60,031 bases of DNA from Lysobacter sp. Root690 (lineage in GTDB: Bacteria; Pseudomonadota; Gammaproteobacteria; Xanthomonadales; Xanthomonadaceae): positions 13,050-73,080 of the forward strand of contig NZ_LMHM01000011.1 of assembly GCF_001427785.1 (NCBI RefSeq), written 5' to 3'. Below are positions 29,176-38,795 of the stretch, piece after piece (positions within the stretch are counted from its first letter, which is position 1; each line of letters starts with the position of its first letter). The notes beneath the pieces were generated by a model. The model saw only the letters and a list, made by a program, of their open reading frames with translations. It was not told where the DNA came from and ran no database searches. The position numbers and the translations under genes are program-made.

Positions 29176-30078
29176 TCAGGCTAGGTCTTCCACGCCCAGT
29201 TCGTTCAACGCGTTCTGCATCAACTGGCGCGCCGCGTCACTGAGCTTTTCGTGGTCCAGCGCATAGCGGATGGTCGCCTCGATCAGGCCCAGGTGGGTGC
29301 CGCAGTCGAAGCGGGTGCCCTGGAACCGATACGCGTTGACGGTTTCGCGTTCGAGCAAGGTCGCGATCGCGTCGGTCAGCTGGATCTCGCCGCCGGCGCC
29401 CGGCGTGGTCTTTTCCAGCAGTTCGAAAATGCCCGGGTTGAGCACGTAGCGACCGACCACGGCGAGGTTGCTCGGCGCGACCTCGGGCGCCGGCTTCTCG
29501 ACGATCGCGCGGATGCGGCCTTGGCGCGCAGCGAAACCGTCGGTCGCGACGATGCCGTAGCTGGCGGTCTGCGAGCGCGGAACGTCCTGCACCGCGATCA
29601 CGCTGGCGCCGGTGGCTTCGGCCGCGTCGGCCATCTGCTTCAGCGCGCCAGGGCCGCGGTTCCAGATCACGTCGTCGGGCAGCAGCACCGCGAACGGTTC
29701 ATTACCGATCACGTCCTTGGCGCACAGCACCGCATGACCGAGGCCCAGCGCTTCGGCTTGAGTGACGAACACCGCGCGCACGCCGGGCGGCAGCACGTTG
29801 CGAATCAGTTCGAGTTGTTCCAACTTGCCCGAGCGCTCAAGCTTTTGTTCCAGCTCGTAGGCCTTGTCGAAGTAATCGGCGACCGCGTGCTTGTAGCGGT
29901 TGGTGATGAACACCAGTGTGTCGCAACCGGCTTCGATGGCTTCATCGACCGCGTACTGGATCAGCGGCCGATCGATGATCGGCAGCATTTCCTTGGGCAC
30001 GGTCTTGGTCGCGGGAAGAAACCGGGTGCCGAGGCCGGCGACGGGGAACACGGCCTTGCGAATACGTGGAGGCATCAA
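29176..30078 (-). CDS. galU: UTP-glucose-1-phosphate uridylyltransferase
   Basis: Makes UDP-glucose for polysaccharide and LPS synthesis. 300 residues: nucleotide signature AGLGTRFLPATKTVPKEM at about 15-32, then GLGHAVLCAK, DDVIWNRGPGALK and a C-terminal FQGTRFDCGTHLG. Its start overlaps the stop of the sugar dehydratase gene (30075) by four bases (ATGA), so both are cotranslated in one surface-polysaccharide operon. The family is highly conserved. Confidence 0.97.
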   Translation of the reverse strand: MMPPRIRKAVFPVAGLGTRFLPATKTVPKEMLPIIDRPLIQYAVDEAIEAGCDTLVFITNRYKHAVADYFDKAYELEQKLERSGKLEQLELIRNVLPPGVRAVFVTQAEALGLGHAVLCAKDVIGNEPFAVLLPDDVIWNRGPGALKQMADAAEATGASVIAVQDVPRSQTASYGIVATDGFAARQGRIRAIVEKPAPEVAPSNLAVVGRYVLNPGIFELLEKTTPGAGGEIQLTDAIATLLERETVNAYRFQGTRFDCGTHLGLIEATIRYALDHEKLSDAARQLMQNALNELGVEDLA

Positions 30079-31985
30079 ATCTTCCTGGCGTTACGGGCGG
30101 GGAATGCCACCACCGTAGCCGACTCTTTGTAATCAGGGTGTTCACCCACCGGGTGGAACTCCGGCACCGCGATGCGCAGCAGCACCGCGAGCGCGTCGCG
30201 GTCGTAGCGGATCGAGGCTTCGCGCAGCTGTTGCAGCGAGTGCTCCAGCGCGCTGGTCGACACGTCGCGCGGCTCGGCCTGCAGGATCTTGGGGTGCACG
30301 GTCGGGCGATAGCGCTCGTCGGCGTGGAACAAGGTCTCGTGCAGCTTCTCGCCCGGACGCAGGCCGGTGTAGACGATCGCTACGTCGCGGCCCGGCTGCT
30401 TGCCGGCCAGACGGATCATCTGCTCGGCGAGCAAGCGAATCGGCACCGGCTCGCCCATGTCGAGGGTGTAGATCGCCTCGTGGGTGCCGATCGCCGAGGC
30501 CTGCAGGATCAACTGGCAGGCTTCGGGAATGGTCATGAAGAAACGGGTGACTTCCGGGTCGGTGACCGTGACCGGGCCGCCGCTGCGGATCTGTTCGCGG
30601 AACAACGGCACCACACTGCCAGCCGAATCGAGCACGTTGCCGAAGCGCACGGTGACGAAGCGGGTCTTGCGCTGATCGGCCAGCGAGGTGCAGGTCATCT
30701 CGGCCAGGCGCTTGGTCGCGCCGAGCACGTTGACCGGATCGACCGCCTTGTCGGTGGAGATCAGCACGAAGGTGCCCACACCAGCGGCGCGGCAGGCGCG
30801 CGCGACGGTTTCGGTCGCCAGCACGTTGTTGCGCACGGCTTCGCGCAATTGCGCTTCCAGCAGCGGCACCTGCTTGTAGGCGGCGGCGTGGAAGGCGGCG
30901 TCGGGTTCGGCCAGCTTGAGCGCGTATTCGATGACGGCCTTGTCGCCGCAGTCGCCGAGGATCGGAATGAATTCGACGTCGGGGAAATCGCGGCGCAGCG
31001 CGGTCTCGGTGGTGACCAGGGCAAGTTCGTCGATTTCGATCAGGGCGATGCGGCCGGCGCCGTGACGCGCGCACTGGCGGCACAGCTCCGAACCGATCGA
31101 ACCGCCGGCACCGGTGACGAGCACCGAGCGCGCGCCCAACCAGCCGCGAATCGCCTTCCAATCCGGCAATACCGGTTTACGGCCGAGCAGATCCTCGATC
31201 GCGACTTCCTTCAACTCGCCCGGCAGCGAACGCCCTTCAAGCACGTCCTGCAGACGCGGCACCATCCGGAACGGCACGCCAGTGCGCTCGCAGGCCATGA
31301 CAATGCGCTGCATCGCATTGGCATCGGCCGACGGCATCGCGATCACCAGCAGCTTGGCCGCGGTCTCGCGGGCGATCTCGGCGACGTCATCGACCTTGCC
31401 CAGCACCGGCACGCCCTGCACCTTACTGCCGCGCAGGCGCGCAGCGTCGTCGAGGAACCCGACCGGGTGATAGGTACCGAAGCGGCGCAGATCGCGTACC
31501 AGCGCCTCGCCGGCGCGGCCAGCGCCGAGGATCAGGATGCGCACCGACACCGCGTTGGCGCTGTCGATCCGGCTGTCCTTCCAGGCGCGATACAACAGTC
31601 GCGGCGCGCCGAGCATGCCCATCAGCACCAGCGGATACAGCACCAGCACGGTGCGCGGAACCTGTTCGACGCGGTTGTACAGGAACAAGCCGAGCACGAT
31701 CGCGAACAAACCGAGCATGCAGGCTTTGAAGATATTCCAAAGGTCGGGGACGCCGGCGAAGCGCCACAGGCCGCGATACAGGCCGACCTGCCAGAACACC
31801 AGACCCTGCGCGAGCAGCACCAGGGCGATTTCGGTCGACCACAGCGGCAACGGCGGCGGCGTGGCGGTGATGCCGAAACGCAGCTTGTGCAGCGCTTGCC
31901 AGACCAGCCAGACCATCGCGAGATCGTGCGCGACCACCGCCAATCGGGGCAGTCCGCTTTTGAGACGATCACGCCATGAGCTCAT
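30075..31985 (-). CDS. membrane NDP-sugar 4,6-dehydratase/epimerase, WbpM/CapD-like
   Basis: 636 residues with four or five N-terminal transmembrane helices (to about 130), a first Rossmann domain with LGAGRAGEALVRDL near 153, and a C-terminal SDR domain with VTGAGGSIGSELCRQ near 292. The substrate motif is STDKAVDPVNVLGATKR near 413. WbpM-type enzymes convert UDP-GlcNAc to a 4-keto-6-deoxy sugar that leads to QuiNAc or FucNAc in O-antigen. The position next to galU and a WbpL-like transferase fits O-antigen or exopolysaccharide synthesis. The exact sugar is not derivable from sequence. Confidence 0.92.
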   Translation of the reverse strand: MSSWRDRLKSGLPRLAVVAHDLAMVWLVWQALHKLRFGITATPPPLPLWSTEIALVLLAQGLVFWQVGLYRGLWRFAGVPDLWNIFKACMLGLFAIVLGLFLYNRVEQVPRTVLVLYPLVLMGMLGAPRLLYRAWKDSRIDSANAVSVRILILGAGRAGEALVRDLRRFGTYHPVGFLDDAARLRGSKVQGVPVLGKVDDVAEIARETAAKLLVIAMPSADANAMQRIVMACERTGVPFRMVPRLQDVLEGRSLPGELKEVAIEDLLGRKPVLPDWKAIRGWLGARSVLVTGAGGSIGSELCRQCARHGAGRIALIEIDELALVTTETALRRDFPDVEFIPILGDCGDKAVIEYALKLAEPDAAFHAAAYKQVPLLEAQLREAVRNNVLATETVARACRAAGVGTFVLISTDKAVDPVNVLGATKRLAEMTCTSLADQRKTRFVTVRFGNVLDSAGSVVPLFREQIRSGGPVTVTDPEVTRFFMTIPEACQLILQASAIGTHEAIYTLDMGEPVPIRLLAEQMIRLAGKQPGRDVAIVYTGLRPGEKLHETLFHADERYRPTVHPKILQAEPRDVSTSALEHSLQQLREASIRYDRDALAVLLRIAVPEFHPVGEHPDYKESATVVAFPARNARKI

Positions 31986-32024
31986 TCTTGCCTCGCCTGA
32001 TTACTGGTACTGATTGGGTATGCG

Positions 32025-33026
32025 TCAGCGGCTGCGACCGTCGGGTCGGGTTCCGGTCTTCTGGATCAGCCACCAAAAAAAAGCGCCGGATATATACCAT
32101 CCGGCCCCCATACACAGCATGAAACCGATTCGGACTTCGGTCACAAGCCGCATGGAGAGTAAGGCCAGCAGCGTGAAAACCGCATAGGCAAGGGTCACGC
32201 GCGTGTGCCCGATGTGCCTCGCCCAGACCTGATAAGCGTGCTGGGTGTGCGGGGTCCACCAACGCTCACCGCGCCTCACCCGCCGCAGCAGGGTCAGCGA
32301 GGAATCGATCATGAATGCGGCCAGCGGGATCATGACCATCACCAAACCAGTCGCCAGCCCGCCCTGTGAACGCAGCCCCAGCATGCCCGCCGACACCACG
32401 GTCAAGGCGGCCACGGCGTAGCCGATCGCGCCGCTGCCGACGTCGCCCATGAAGATCCGCGCGCGCGGGAAATTGAACGGCAAAAAGCCAAGGCAGGCCG
32501 CCATCAGGGCCAGCGCCAGCCAGTTCCAGACCGTGCCGCCCAGGCCGACCAGGGCGAACCCGACCAGCGCCGCCTGCGAGGCGGCCAGGCCGTTGATCCC
32601 GTCCATGAAGTTCCACACGTTGGTCAGACCGACCGCGAGCACGAACGCGGCCAGCGCCAGCCACGTGTCGCCGAGCACGTACCAAAGCGCGAAACCGAAC
32701 ACCGCCGCCGCGGCCACATGGACCCCCAGCCGCAGCCATGGCGACAGCGGCCTATGGTCGTCGACCCAGCCGATCGCCGCGACCATCAGCAGGCCCAGCG
32801 CGAACGCCCACACCACCGGCGCGTGCGAGGGGAAACGAATGCCCAGCGCGACCGCGGCGATCAACACCGCCGCGACGATAGCGATACCGCCGCCGCGCGG
32901 GGTCGCCTCGCTGTGGCTGCGGCGTTCGCCGGGCTGGTCGATCATGTTGCTGCGCAATGCGTACACGCGCGCAAGCCAGGTCCCTGCCGCGCCCAGCGCC
33001 GCATAGATCGCGATCCACTGCCACAT
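32025..33026 (-). CDS. polyprenyl-phosphate glycosyl-1-phosphate transferase (WecA/WbpL-like)
   Basis: 333 residues with about ten transmembrane helices. Catalytic motifs of the family are present: VDDHRPLSPWLRL (about 94-106), NVWNFMDGINGLA near 141, RIFMGDVGSGAIGY near 190, and a C-terminal HAYQVWARHIGHTRVTLAY-type loop. These enzymes load the first sugar-phosphate onto undecaprenyl phosphate on the cytoplasmic side. The GDVGSG loop and HAYQ tail are closer to WbpL than to MraY. Only three bases after the lapB stop. The sugar is not identified. Confidence 0.92.
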   Translation of the reverse strand: MWQWIAIYAALGAAGTWLARVYALRSNMIDQPGERRSHSEATPRGGGIAIVAAVLIAAVALGIRFPSHAPVVWAFALGLLMVAAIGWVDDHRPLSPWLRLGVHVAAAAVFGFALWYVLGDTWLALAAFVLAVGLTNVWNFMDGINGLAASQAALVGFALVGLGGTVWNWLALALMAACLGFLPFNFPRARIFMGDVGSGAIGYAVAALTVVSAGMLGLRSQGGLATGLVMVMIPLAAFMIDSSLTLLRRVRRGERWWTPHTQHAYQVWARHIGHTRVTLAYAVFTLLALLSMRLVTEVRIGFMLCMGAGWYISGAFFWWLIQKTGTRPDGRSR

Positions 33027-33029
33027 GCT

Positions 33030-34205
33030 TCAGACCACCGCGTAGTTCAACAGCGGCTTGATCGTGCCCCACTCCTTGCAGCTCGGGCATTGCCAGTGAT
33101 GGCTGCGCGCGCCGAAGCCGCAGCTCTTGCAGCGGTAGCTCGGGTTGCGCACCAGCAACTGATCGGTGATGTGCTTGAGATCGTGCAGCGTCGCCAGCGG
33201 ATCGGCGTTCTCGGCGATGGTCAGATCGATCAGCGCCGCTTCGCCGCGCACCGACGGGCGGTCCTTGAGCTGCCGCGCCAGGTAGGCGCGCGCGGCCGGC
33301 ACGCCGTCCTCGGCCTCGACCATCCGGGTCAGCGCCAGCACCGGGGCGATGCCGCGGTAGTGCTCGCACATTTCGGCCAGGAACGCGCGCGCGCCGGTGG
33401 CGTCGCCGTCGCGCTCGTAGCAGCTGAGCAGGGACGGCAGCACTTCGGGCAGGTAATCCGGATCGGCGCGGGCGACCCGCTCGAACGCGCGGATCGCGGC
33501 GGGATCGTTGCCGGCTTCGACCTCGACCCGGCCTTCGAGCATGCCGGCGCGCACCGAGTTGGCGTCGGCCTCGTAGGCGCGCTTGATCGCGGCGCGCGCG
33601 GCCTCGCTGTCGCCGGCGGCGCGATGGCGGTCGGCCAGTTCGCATTCGAACTGGGCTATCAGCTTGCCCATCGGCTCGCCGGTCGCCGCTTCATAGCGCC
33701 GGGCGTTCTCGATCGCCTTGTCCCAGTCGCGTTCGGACTGGTAGATGCCGATCAGGTGGCGCAGCGCCAGCGGCGCCAGGTCCAGCGCGACCAGATCGCT
33801 GAATACGGTCTCGGCGCGGTCGAGCAAGCCCGAGCGCATGTAGTCCTCGCCCAGCGCCAGCAGCGCCTGCACCTTCTGTTGATCGCTCAGGCCCGGTCGC
33901 TGCACCAGCGCCTGGTGCAGCCGGATCGCCCGGTCAACCTCGCCGCGGCGGCGGAACAGATGGCCCAGCGCGACCTGGGTCTCAAAGGTGTCCTTATCGA
34001 GTTCGGCGATATGCAGGAACAGCTCGATCGCCTTGTCGGGCTGTTCGTTGAGCAGGTAATTGAGGCCGCGGAAATAAGTGGTGGACAGGCGGCTGACTTG
34101 GTTGTCGCTGTGGCGCTCGCCGCCGCGCCGGCCAACCACCCAGCCGCTGACCGCGGCGATCGGCAGCAACAGGAAGAACCAAAACCACTGGCTGATGAAT
34201 TCCAT
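33030..34205 (-). CDS. lapB: lipopolysaccharide assembly protein LapB (YciM)
   Basis: Inner-membrane TPR protein that recruits FtsH to degrade LpxC and so balances LPS against phospholipid synthesis. 391 residues: N-terminal membrane anchor (about 5-24), about nine TPR units, and a C-terminal rubredoxin-type zinc module with CKSC and CPSC, in which the four cysteines are intact. The start at 34205 (MEFISQWFWFFLLLPI) gives a standard N-terminus. It begins two bases after the lapA stop. Conserved order ihfB-lapA-lapB. Confidence 0.96.
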   Translation of the reverse strand: MEFISQWFWFFLLLPIAAVSGWVVGRRGGERHSDNQVSRLSTTYFRGLNYLLNEQPDKAIELFLHIAELDKDTFETQVALGHLFRRRGEVDRAIRLHQALVQRPGLSDQQKVQALLALGEDYMRSGLLDRAETVFSDLVALDLAPLALRHLIGIYQSERDWDKAIENARRYEAATGEPMGKLIAQFECELADRHRAAGDSEAARAAIKRAYEADANSVRAGMLEGRVEVEAGNDPAAIRAFERVARADPDYLPEVLPSLLSCYERDGDATGARAFLAEMCEHYRGIAPVLALTRMVEAEDGVPAARAYLARQLKDRPSVRGEAALIDLTIAENADPLATLHDLKHITDQLLVRNPSYRCKSCGFGARSHHWQCPSCKEWGTIKPLLNYAVV

Positions 34206-34207
34206 GC

Positions 34208-34480
34208 TCAGACCTCGGGGCCGGCGATCGTGGGCGGCGCCACGACGGTGCGCTGCGCGCGGGCCAGCCGGCGGCGCAGCGGCAGGACCACGCTGGCGCT
34301 GATCGCCAGGCCGCCGATCAGCGCGCCGATCAACAGCGCCACGATCAGGGCGATGCCGAGCGAGGTGGCCGGGATGAAGCCCACGCCCAGGTCGATGCTG
34401 ACGATCTGGCGGTTGAGGGCGCCGAGAATCGCCCCTGCCGCGAGGCAGACCAGGGCGATGAGAAGGCGGATCACGCGCAT
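34208..34480 (-). CDS. lapA: lipopolysaccharide assembly protein LapA (DUF1049)
   Basis: 90 residues with two transmembrane helices (about 2-20 and 41-66) and a short basic cytosolic tail RRRLARAQR. LapA partners LapB in LPS regulation. Two bases separate its stop from the lapB start, giving a coupled pair. The ihfB-lapA gap is 256 bases and holds GAGTGAG-type repeats. Confidence 0.93.
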   Translation of the reverse strand: MRVIRLLIALVCLAAGAILGALNRQIVSIDLGVGFIPATSLGIALIVALLIGALIGGLAISASVVLPLRRRLARAQRTVVAPPTIAGPEV

Positions 34481-34570
34481 GGGGAGGGTTCCAACGGTCT
34501 TGCACGGTCTCGTGCGTGTCGGTCCTAGCTTAACGGACGCGCATGCGCGCGGCGTGTGGGGGCCAGAAAC

Positions 34571-34725
34571 GAGTGTGGAGGAGTGAGGAGTGAGTCAAGG
34601 CGCGATCGCCCTGCCCCCTCGGCCAGTGCGGCCGGTACCTATATAGAGAAGGAATCGAGAGCGGGCCGGCGGCGATGCCGCTGGTTCCTCACTGCTCAAG
34701 GCGGCGCAGCCGCCACTCATTCCTG
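34571..34725. repeat. degenerate GAGTGAGGAGTGAG inverted repeat between ihfB and lapA
   Basis: GTGTGGAGGAGTGAGGAGTG at about 34572-34591 resembles the left arm of the perfect 23-bp repeat at 8893. TTCCTCACTGCTC and CCACTCATTCC at about 34686-34723 are a decayed inverted counterpart. The 256-base gap contains no gene. Confidence 0.6.
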
Positions 34726-34736
34726 CCTTGAACCTT

Positions 34737-35039
34737 TCAGCTTTCCTCGTCCAACGGCGTCACGCCGCTGACGCGCTCGCGCAATTCCTTGCCGGGCTTG
34801 AAATGCGGGACATGCTTGCCGGGCAGCGCGACCGATTCGCCGGTCTTGGGGTTGCGGCCCAGACGCGGCGGACGGTAATGCAGCGAAAAACTGCCGAAGC
34901 CGCGGATTTCGATCCGCTCGCCGGCCGACAAGGCGCCGCCCATCATTTCCAGCAATGCCTTCACCGCCAGATCCACATCGTCGCCCTTGAGATGGGCCTG
35001 ACGCTGCGAAAGGATCTCGATGAGCTCGGACTTGGTCAT
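34737..35039 (-). CDS. ihfB: integration host factor beta subunit
   Basis: DNA-bending heterodimer partner used in transcription, replication and recombination. 100 residues with the HU/IHF fold: [14 protein letters not shown] at the N-terminus, [11 protein letters not shown] in the helical body, and the flexible arm signature [22 protein letters not shown] at about 48-69, including the intercalating proline. The DUF1049/LapA gene follows. 208 bases separate it from rpsA. Confidence 0.97.
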   Translation of the reverse strand: MTKSELIEILSQRQAHLKGDDVDLAVKALLEMMGGALSAGERIEIRGFGSFSLHYRPPRLGRNPKTGESVALPGKHVPHFKPGKELRERVSGVTPLDEES

Positions 35040-35247
35040 GCGGAGTGTTGCCTGGCCTTATGAAGGTCGTTGAAGAGTGCCCGCGACATCGCGGAACGCC
35101 GCGATCCCCTGCCGCAGACCGAAGACGGCCGGCATGGCCGGACCGTCCCGGTGTCGCATCGCGGCCGGCGCTGGGCCGGACCGCGACGCGGATACCGCCG
35201 GCCGGGACGAATCCCGGCCGTATTGCGATACAACGTAAAGCCCGCGA

Positions 35248-36936
35248 TTACTCGGACTTGCCGCCCAGACGCTCGCGCAGCAACGCGCCGAGGCTGGTGG
35301 TGCCGCTGGAGGCTTCCGAGGCGCGGTGGTTGTAGTCCGACAGCGCTTCCTGCTGCTCGGCTTCGTCCTTCGCCTTGATCGACAGCTGCATGCTGCGGCC
35401 CTTGCGGTCGGTGCCGATGATCTTGGCTTCGACTTCCTGGCCGACCTTGAGGTACGTGGAGGCGTCTTCGACGCGTTCCTTGGCGATGTCGCGCGCGGCG
35501 ACGTAGCCCTCGATACCATCGGCCAGTTCGATCGTGGCGCCCTTGGCGTCGACTTCCTTCACCACGCCCTTGACGATCGAGCCCTTGGCGTTGGAGGCGA
35601 CGTACTGACCCATCGGGTCCTGCTCGAGCTGCTTGACGCCGAGCGAGATGCGCTCGCGCTCCGGATCCACGGCCAGAACAACGGCTTCCAGCGTGTCGCC
35701 CTTCTTGAAGTTGCGCACGATGTCTTCGCCGGTGGTGTTCCAGCTGATGTCCGACAGGTGCACCAGGCCGTCGATACCGCCGTCCAGGCCGATGAAGATG
35801 CCGAAGTCGGTGATCGACTTGATCTGACCTTCGACCTTGTCGCCCTTCTTGTGGATGGCCGCGAAGGTCTCCCACGGGTTCGAGGTGACCTGCTTCATGC
35901 CCAGCGAGATACGACGACGCTCTTCATCGACGTCGAGCACCATGACCTGAACTTCATCGCCGACCTGCACGATCTTGGACGGGTTGACGTTCTTGTTGGT
36001 CCAATCCATTTCGGACACGTGGACCAGGCCTTCGACGCCCGGCTCGATCTCGACGAACGCGCCGTAATCGGTGACGTTGCTGACCTTGCCGAACACGCGG
36101 GTGTTGGCCGGGTAGCGACGGGCGATGTTGTCCCACGGATCCTCGCCCAGCTGCTTGAGGCCGAGGCTGACGCGGTTGCGCTCGCGGTCGTACTTGAGCA
36201 CGCGCACGTCGAGTTCCTGACCGACTTCCACGACTTCCGACGGGTGACGCACGCGCTTCCACGCCATGTCGGTGATGTGCAGCAGGCCGTCGATGCCGCC
36301 CAGGTCCACGAACGCGCCGTAATCGGTGAGGTTCTTGACCACGCCCTTGAGAATCGCGCCTTCCTGCAGCTTCTCCATCAGCTGTTCGCGCTCGACGCTG
36401 TACTCGCTCTCGACCACCGCGCGGCGGGAGACGACGATGTTATTGCGCTTGCGGTCCAGCTTGATCAGCTTGAACTCGAGTTCCTTGCCTTCCAGGTAAG
36501 CGGAGTCGCGCACCGGGCGCACGTCCACCAGCGAACCGGGCAGGAAGCCGCGGACATCCTTGATGTCGACGGTGAAACCACCCTTGACCTTGCCGCTGAT
36601 GCGGCCGGTGATGGTCTCGTTCTTTTCGAGCGCCTCTTCGAGCTCGTCCCACACCATCGCGCGCTTGGCCTTCTCGCGCGACAACACGGTTTCGCCAAAG
36701 CCGTTCTCGATCGAGTCGAGTGCGACCTTGACTTCGTCGCCCACGGCAACGTCGATCTCGCCGGCGTCGTTACGGAACTGTTCGATCGGCACGATGCCTT
36801 CGGACTTCAGGCCCGCGTTGATCACCACCACGTCGCTGCGGACTTCCACAACGGTACCGGTGACGATCGCGCCCGGCTTCAGCTTGGCCAGGTATTGCTG
36901 GCTGGCTTCGAACAGTTCGGCAAATGATTCGGTCAT
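35248..36936 (-). CDS. rpsA: 30S ribosomal protein S1
   Basis: RNA-binding protein needed for translation initiation on structured mRNAs. 562 residues starting [16 protein letters not shown], the usual family start. Six S1 (OB) domains are visible as repeated [13 protein letters not shown] / GAFVDLGG-type segments, with junctions at roughly residues 20, 105, 190, 280, 365 and 450. The C-terminal end is acidic and serine-rich. A hairpin, GTTGCC-ACGAC-GGCAAC at 36984-37000 (minus strand reading), lies in the 223-base leader between cmk and rpsA. Confidence 0.98.
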   Translation of the reverse strand: MTESFAELFEASQQYLAKLKPGAIVTGTVVEVRSDVVVINAGLKSEGIVPIEQFRNDAGEIDVAVGDEVKVALDSIENGFGETVLSREKAKRAMVWDELEEALEKNETITGRISGKVKGGFTVDIKDVRGFLPGSLVDVRPVRDSAYLEGKELEFKLIKLDRKRNNIVVSRRAVVESEYSVEREQLMEKLQEGAILKGVVKNLTDYGAFVDLGGIDGLLHITDMAWKRVRHPSEVVEVGQELDVRVLKYDRERNRVSLGLKQLGEDPWDNIARRYPANTRVFGKVSNVTDYGAFVEIEPGVEGLVHVSEMDWTNKNVNPSKIVQVGDEVQVMVLDVDEERRRISLGMKQVTSNPWETFAAIHKKGDKVEGQIKSITDFGIFIGLDGGIDGLVHLSDISWNTTGEDIVRNFKKGDTLEAVVLAVDPERERISLGVKQLEQDPMGQYVASNAKGSIVKGVVKEVDAKGATIELADGIEGYVAARDIAKERVEDASTYLKVGQEVEAKIIGTDRKGRSMQLSIKAKDEAEQQEALSDYNHRASEASSGTTSLGALLRERLGGKSE

Positions 36937-37159
36937 TGGATTGAATATCTCGGTTGAACACACGGGCCGCACCGTTTGACATCGTTGCCGTCGTGGCAAC
37001 GCAAGCAGAACGTGGTCGACCCACCCGTTATGTGGCGCGATGGAGCCGCACCATGTGTTGTTGGTTGATCCGGCGCAGGATTGCGACGGGGTTTTTGTTG
37101 CTGAGATTTTTTCGCACTTCCGCTGCGGACGACGGACTCGCGCCGTTGCCGATGGCCGT

Positions 37160-37852
37160 TCAGCGCGCAGGCAACAAAGCCAGCACCTGTTCGACTACCG
37201 TGTCGATTCCCAGACCGGTGGTATCGATGCGGACGGCGTCTTCAGCCGGTCGCAACGGAGCCACCGCGCGCTGGGCATCGCGGGCGTCGCGGGCCAGAAT
37301 CTCCCGCAGCAGACCGTCCAAGGTAACGCAAACCCCTTTGTCTTTCAACTGCTTATAGCGCCTTTCCGCCCGTTCGTCGGCGCTGGCGGTCAGGAAGACC
37401 TTGAACGGGGCGTCCGGGAAGATCACCGTGCCCATGTCCCGCCCGTCGGCGACCAGCCCGGGCGATTGCCTGAATGCGCGTTGGCGGTCCTTGAGCGCGG
37501 CCCGGACCTCCGGAATCGCGGCGATCGCCGAGGCGGCCGCGCCGGCGGTCTCGGTGCGCAGCTCGTCGGTGGCGTCCTGTTCGTTGACCAGCACCCGCAG
37601 CTCGCCGGACGGGTCGTCGCGGAAGCCGATGCGGGTGTCGAAGGCGCAGCGGACCAGGGCGGCCGGGTCGGCGAGGTCCAGGTCGGCCCAGCCGGCGGCG
37701 ACGCCGACCGCGCGGTACAGGGCGCCCGAATCCAGGTAATGCCAGCCCAGGCGCTGGGCGACCAGGCGGCTGATGGTGCCCTTGCCCGAGCCCGAGGGCC
37801 CGTCGATGGTCAGGACGGGAATGGTGGTGCTGTCGGAGGATGCATTATTCAT
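37160..37852 (-). CDS. cmk: cytidylate kinase
   Basis: Phosphorylates CMP and dCMP. 230 residues from the ATG at 37852: P-loop GPSGSGKGT at 18-26, then [32 protein letters not shown], and the arginine-rich lid around [13 protein letters not shown]. Conserved order cmk-rpsA-ihfB. The longer open frame upstream is non-coding in style. A CATAAT that could be a -10 is found just before the start codon. Confidence 0.96.
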   Translation of the reverse strand: MNNASSDSTTIPVLTIDGPSGSGKGTISRLVAQRLGWHYLDSGALYRAVGVAAGWADLDLADPAALVRCAFDTRIGFRDDPSGELRVLVNEQDATDELRTETAGAAASAIAAIPEVRAALKDRQRAFRQSPGLVADGRDMGTVIFPDAPFKVFLTASADERAERRYKQLKDKGVCVTLDGLLREILARDARDAQRAVAPLRPAEDAVRIDTTGLGIDTVVEQVLALLPAR

Positions 37853-38158
37853 GGCGCCTATTATGCGGCGGCTGGAAGCGGTTTCGGCCCGCCCGGCGCT
37901 TGAGCCGGCCCGGGCCCGACCGGCGGATCGGTCCTCGCATTCCTGCGCCGCGCCGCTCTCCGGTACGCGACCGGGGCGAGCAACCGAACTCCCCCGACGG
38001 CGCAATTGTCCCTTGAATTGAGCTCTATCGCCCCGCTCCGCCCACGCCGAGCGAATTTTTTCACTGCAAGCGCTTGATCGGACGAAGATTTATCCGGTAC
38101 AATCGCGGGCTAACTTTTCCACCCCGTTTCTTTCACCTATTTTTTGCCGAGGTCTGTC
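37853..38158. other. divergent cmk/rpmJ promoter region
   Basis: 306 bases without a gene. The rpmJ promoter is at 38074-38103 on the plus strand. A candidate -10 for cmk on the minus strand, CATAAT near 37859-37864, sits close to the start codon. The rest is GC-rich and unremarkable. Confidence 0.5.
38074..38103 (+). promoter_or_regulatory. sigma70-like promoter of rpmJ
   Basis: TTGATC at 38074-38079 and TACAAT at 38098-38103, with 18 bases between. Transcription would start near 38110, about 49 bases before the ATG. No Zur-like palindrome is visible around it. Confidence 0.7.
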
Positions 38159-38284
38159 ATGAAGGTCCTGTCCTCCCTGAAGTCGGCGAAGGCCCGTCAC
38201 CGCGACTGCAAAGTCGTCCGCCGCCGCGGCAAGGTCTTCGTGATTTGCAAGTCGAACCCGCGTTTCAAGGCGCGTCAGCGCTAA
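38159..38284 (+). CDS. rpmJ: 50S ribosomal protein L36, C-minus (YkgO) type
   Basis: 41 residues, [20 protein letters not shown] at the N-terminus and [13 protein letters not shown] at the end. It closely resembles E. coli YkgO: the classical zinc-binding set (Cys11, Cys14, Cys27, His33) is not intact here, with only Cys17 and the later ICK cysteine left. This zinc-independent version is usually made under zinc starvation as a paralogue. Here it has a strong constitutive-looking promoter and a good terminator, so it may be a main copy. A second, zinc-binding copy could lie elsewhere. Confidence 0.93.
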   Translation: MKVLSSLKSAKARHRDCKVVRRRGKVFVICKSNPRFKARQR

Positions 38285-38324
38285 GAATCGCCGACGGCCC
38301 AACCGCCGTACCGGGTTCAAGTCG

Positions 38325-38356
38325 AAAGCCGCCGCAAGGCGGCTTTCTTCGTTCTT
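38325..38356 (+). terminator. intrinsic terminator of rpmJ
   Basis: AAAGCCGCC (38325-38333), loop GCAA, and GGCGGCTTT (38338-38346) form a 9-bp stem followed by CTTCGTTCTT, a mostly pyrimidine run with T-clusters. Confidence 0.85.
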
Positions 38357-38461
38357 CCACCCCTTTCGCCCCCAGCTTCGCAAAAACGTGACGGCCGCAC
38401 GCTGCCGTTAAGCGTCACCTTGTGCCTAGAATCCCGCGTCCTTTGACGAGGTGGATTTGCC

Positions 38462-38791
38462 ATGAAACTGCGCATTGCCGTTGCACCCCTGCTTGCCCTG
38501 CTCGCCCTGTCCGGCGCCGCCTCGGCCGAGACCCTGTTGATCGAGCGCGTGCAGCAAGAGGGCAAGGCCCTGCTGCCAGTGCGCGGTCAAGGCATGGACC
38601 AGGTCAAGGCCCGCTACGGCGAGCCGACCCAGCGCCTGGAGGCGCGCGGCGGTCAGAAGCGGCAGTGGCCGCAGATCAACCGCTGGGTCTATCCGGCCTT
38701 CACCGTGTACTTCGAGAAGAGCCGGGTGATCGACGTGGTGGCGAACAAGGCGGACGCGAACGAAGTCGGGCCGAAACCGCCTATCCTTTGA
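38462..38791 (+). CDS. small secreted protein of unknown function
   Basis: 109 residues with a Sec signal peptide (about 1-22, ending ASAET) and a small soluble domain: MDQVKARYGEPTQRLEARGGQKRQWPQINRWVYPAFTVYFEKSRVIDVV. The phrase KARYGEPTQ recalls the start of SmpA/OmlA (BamE)-like domains, which also bear a Y/W-rich beta sheet, but there is no lipobox. Probably periplasmic. It ends four bases before the aguA start and is probably read with it. Confidence 0.75.
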   Translation: MKLRIAVAPLLALLALSGAASAETLLIERVQQEGKALLPVRGQGMDQVKARYGEPTQRLEARGGQKRQWPQINRWVYPAFTVYFEKSRVIDVVANKADANEVGPKPPIL

Positions 38792-38795
38792 GGTT

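Noticed and set aside
32718-34586. 622-residue plus-strand frame over lapB and lapA
   Set aside because: Shadow of lapB/lapA; no domain or start.
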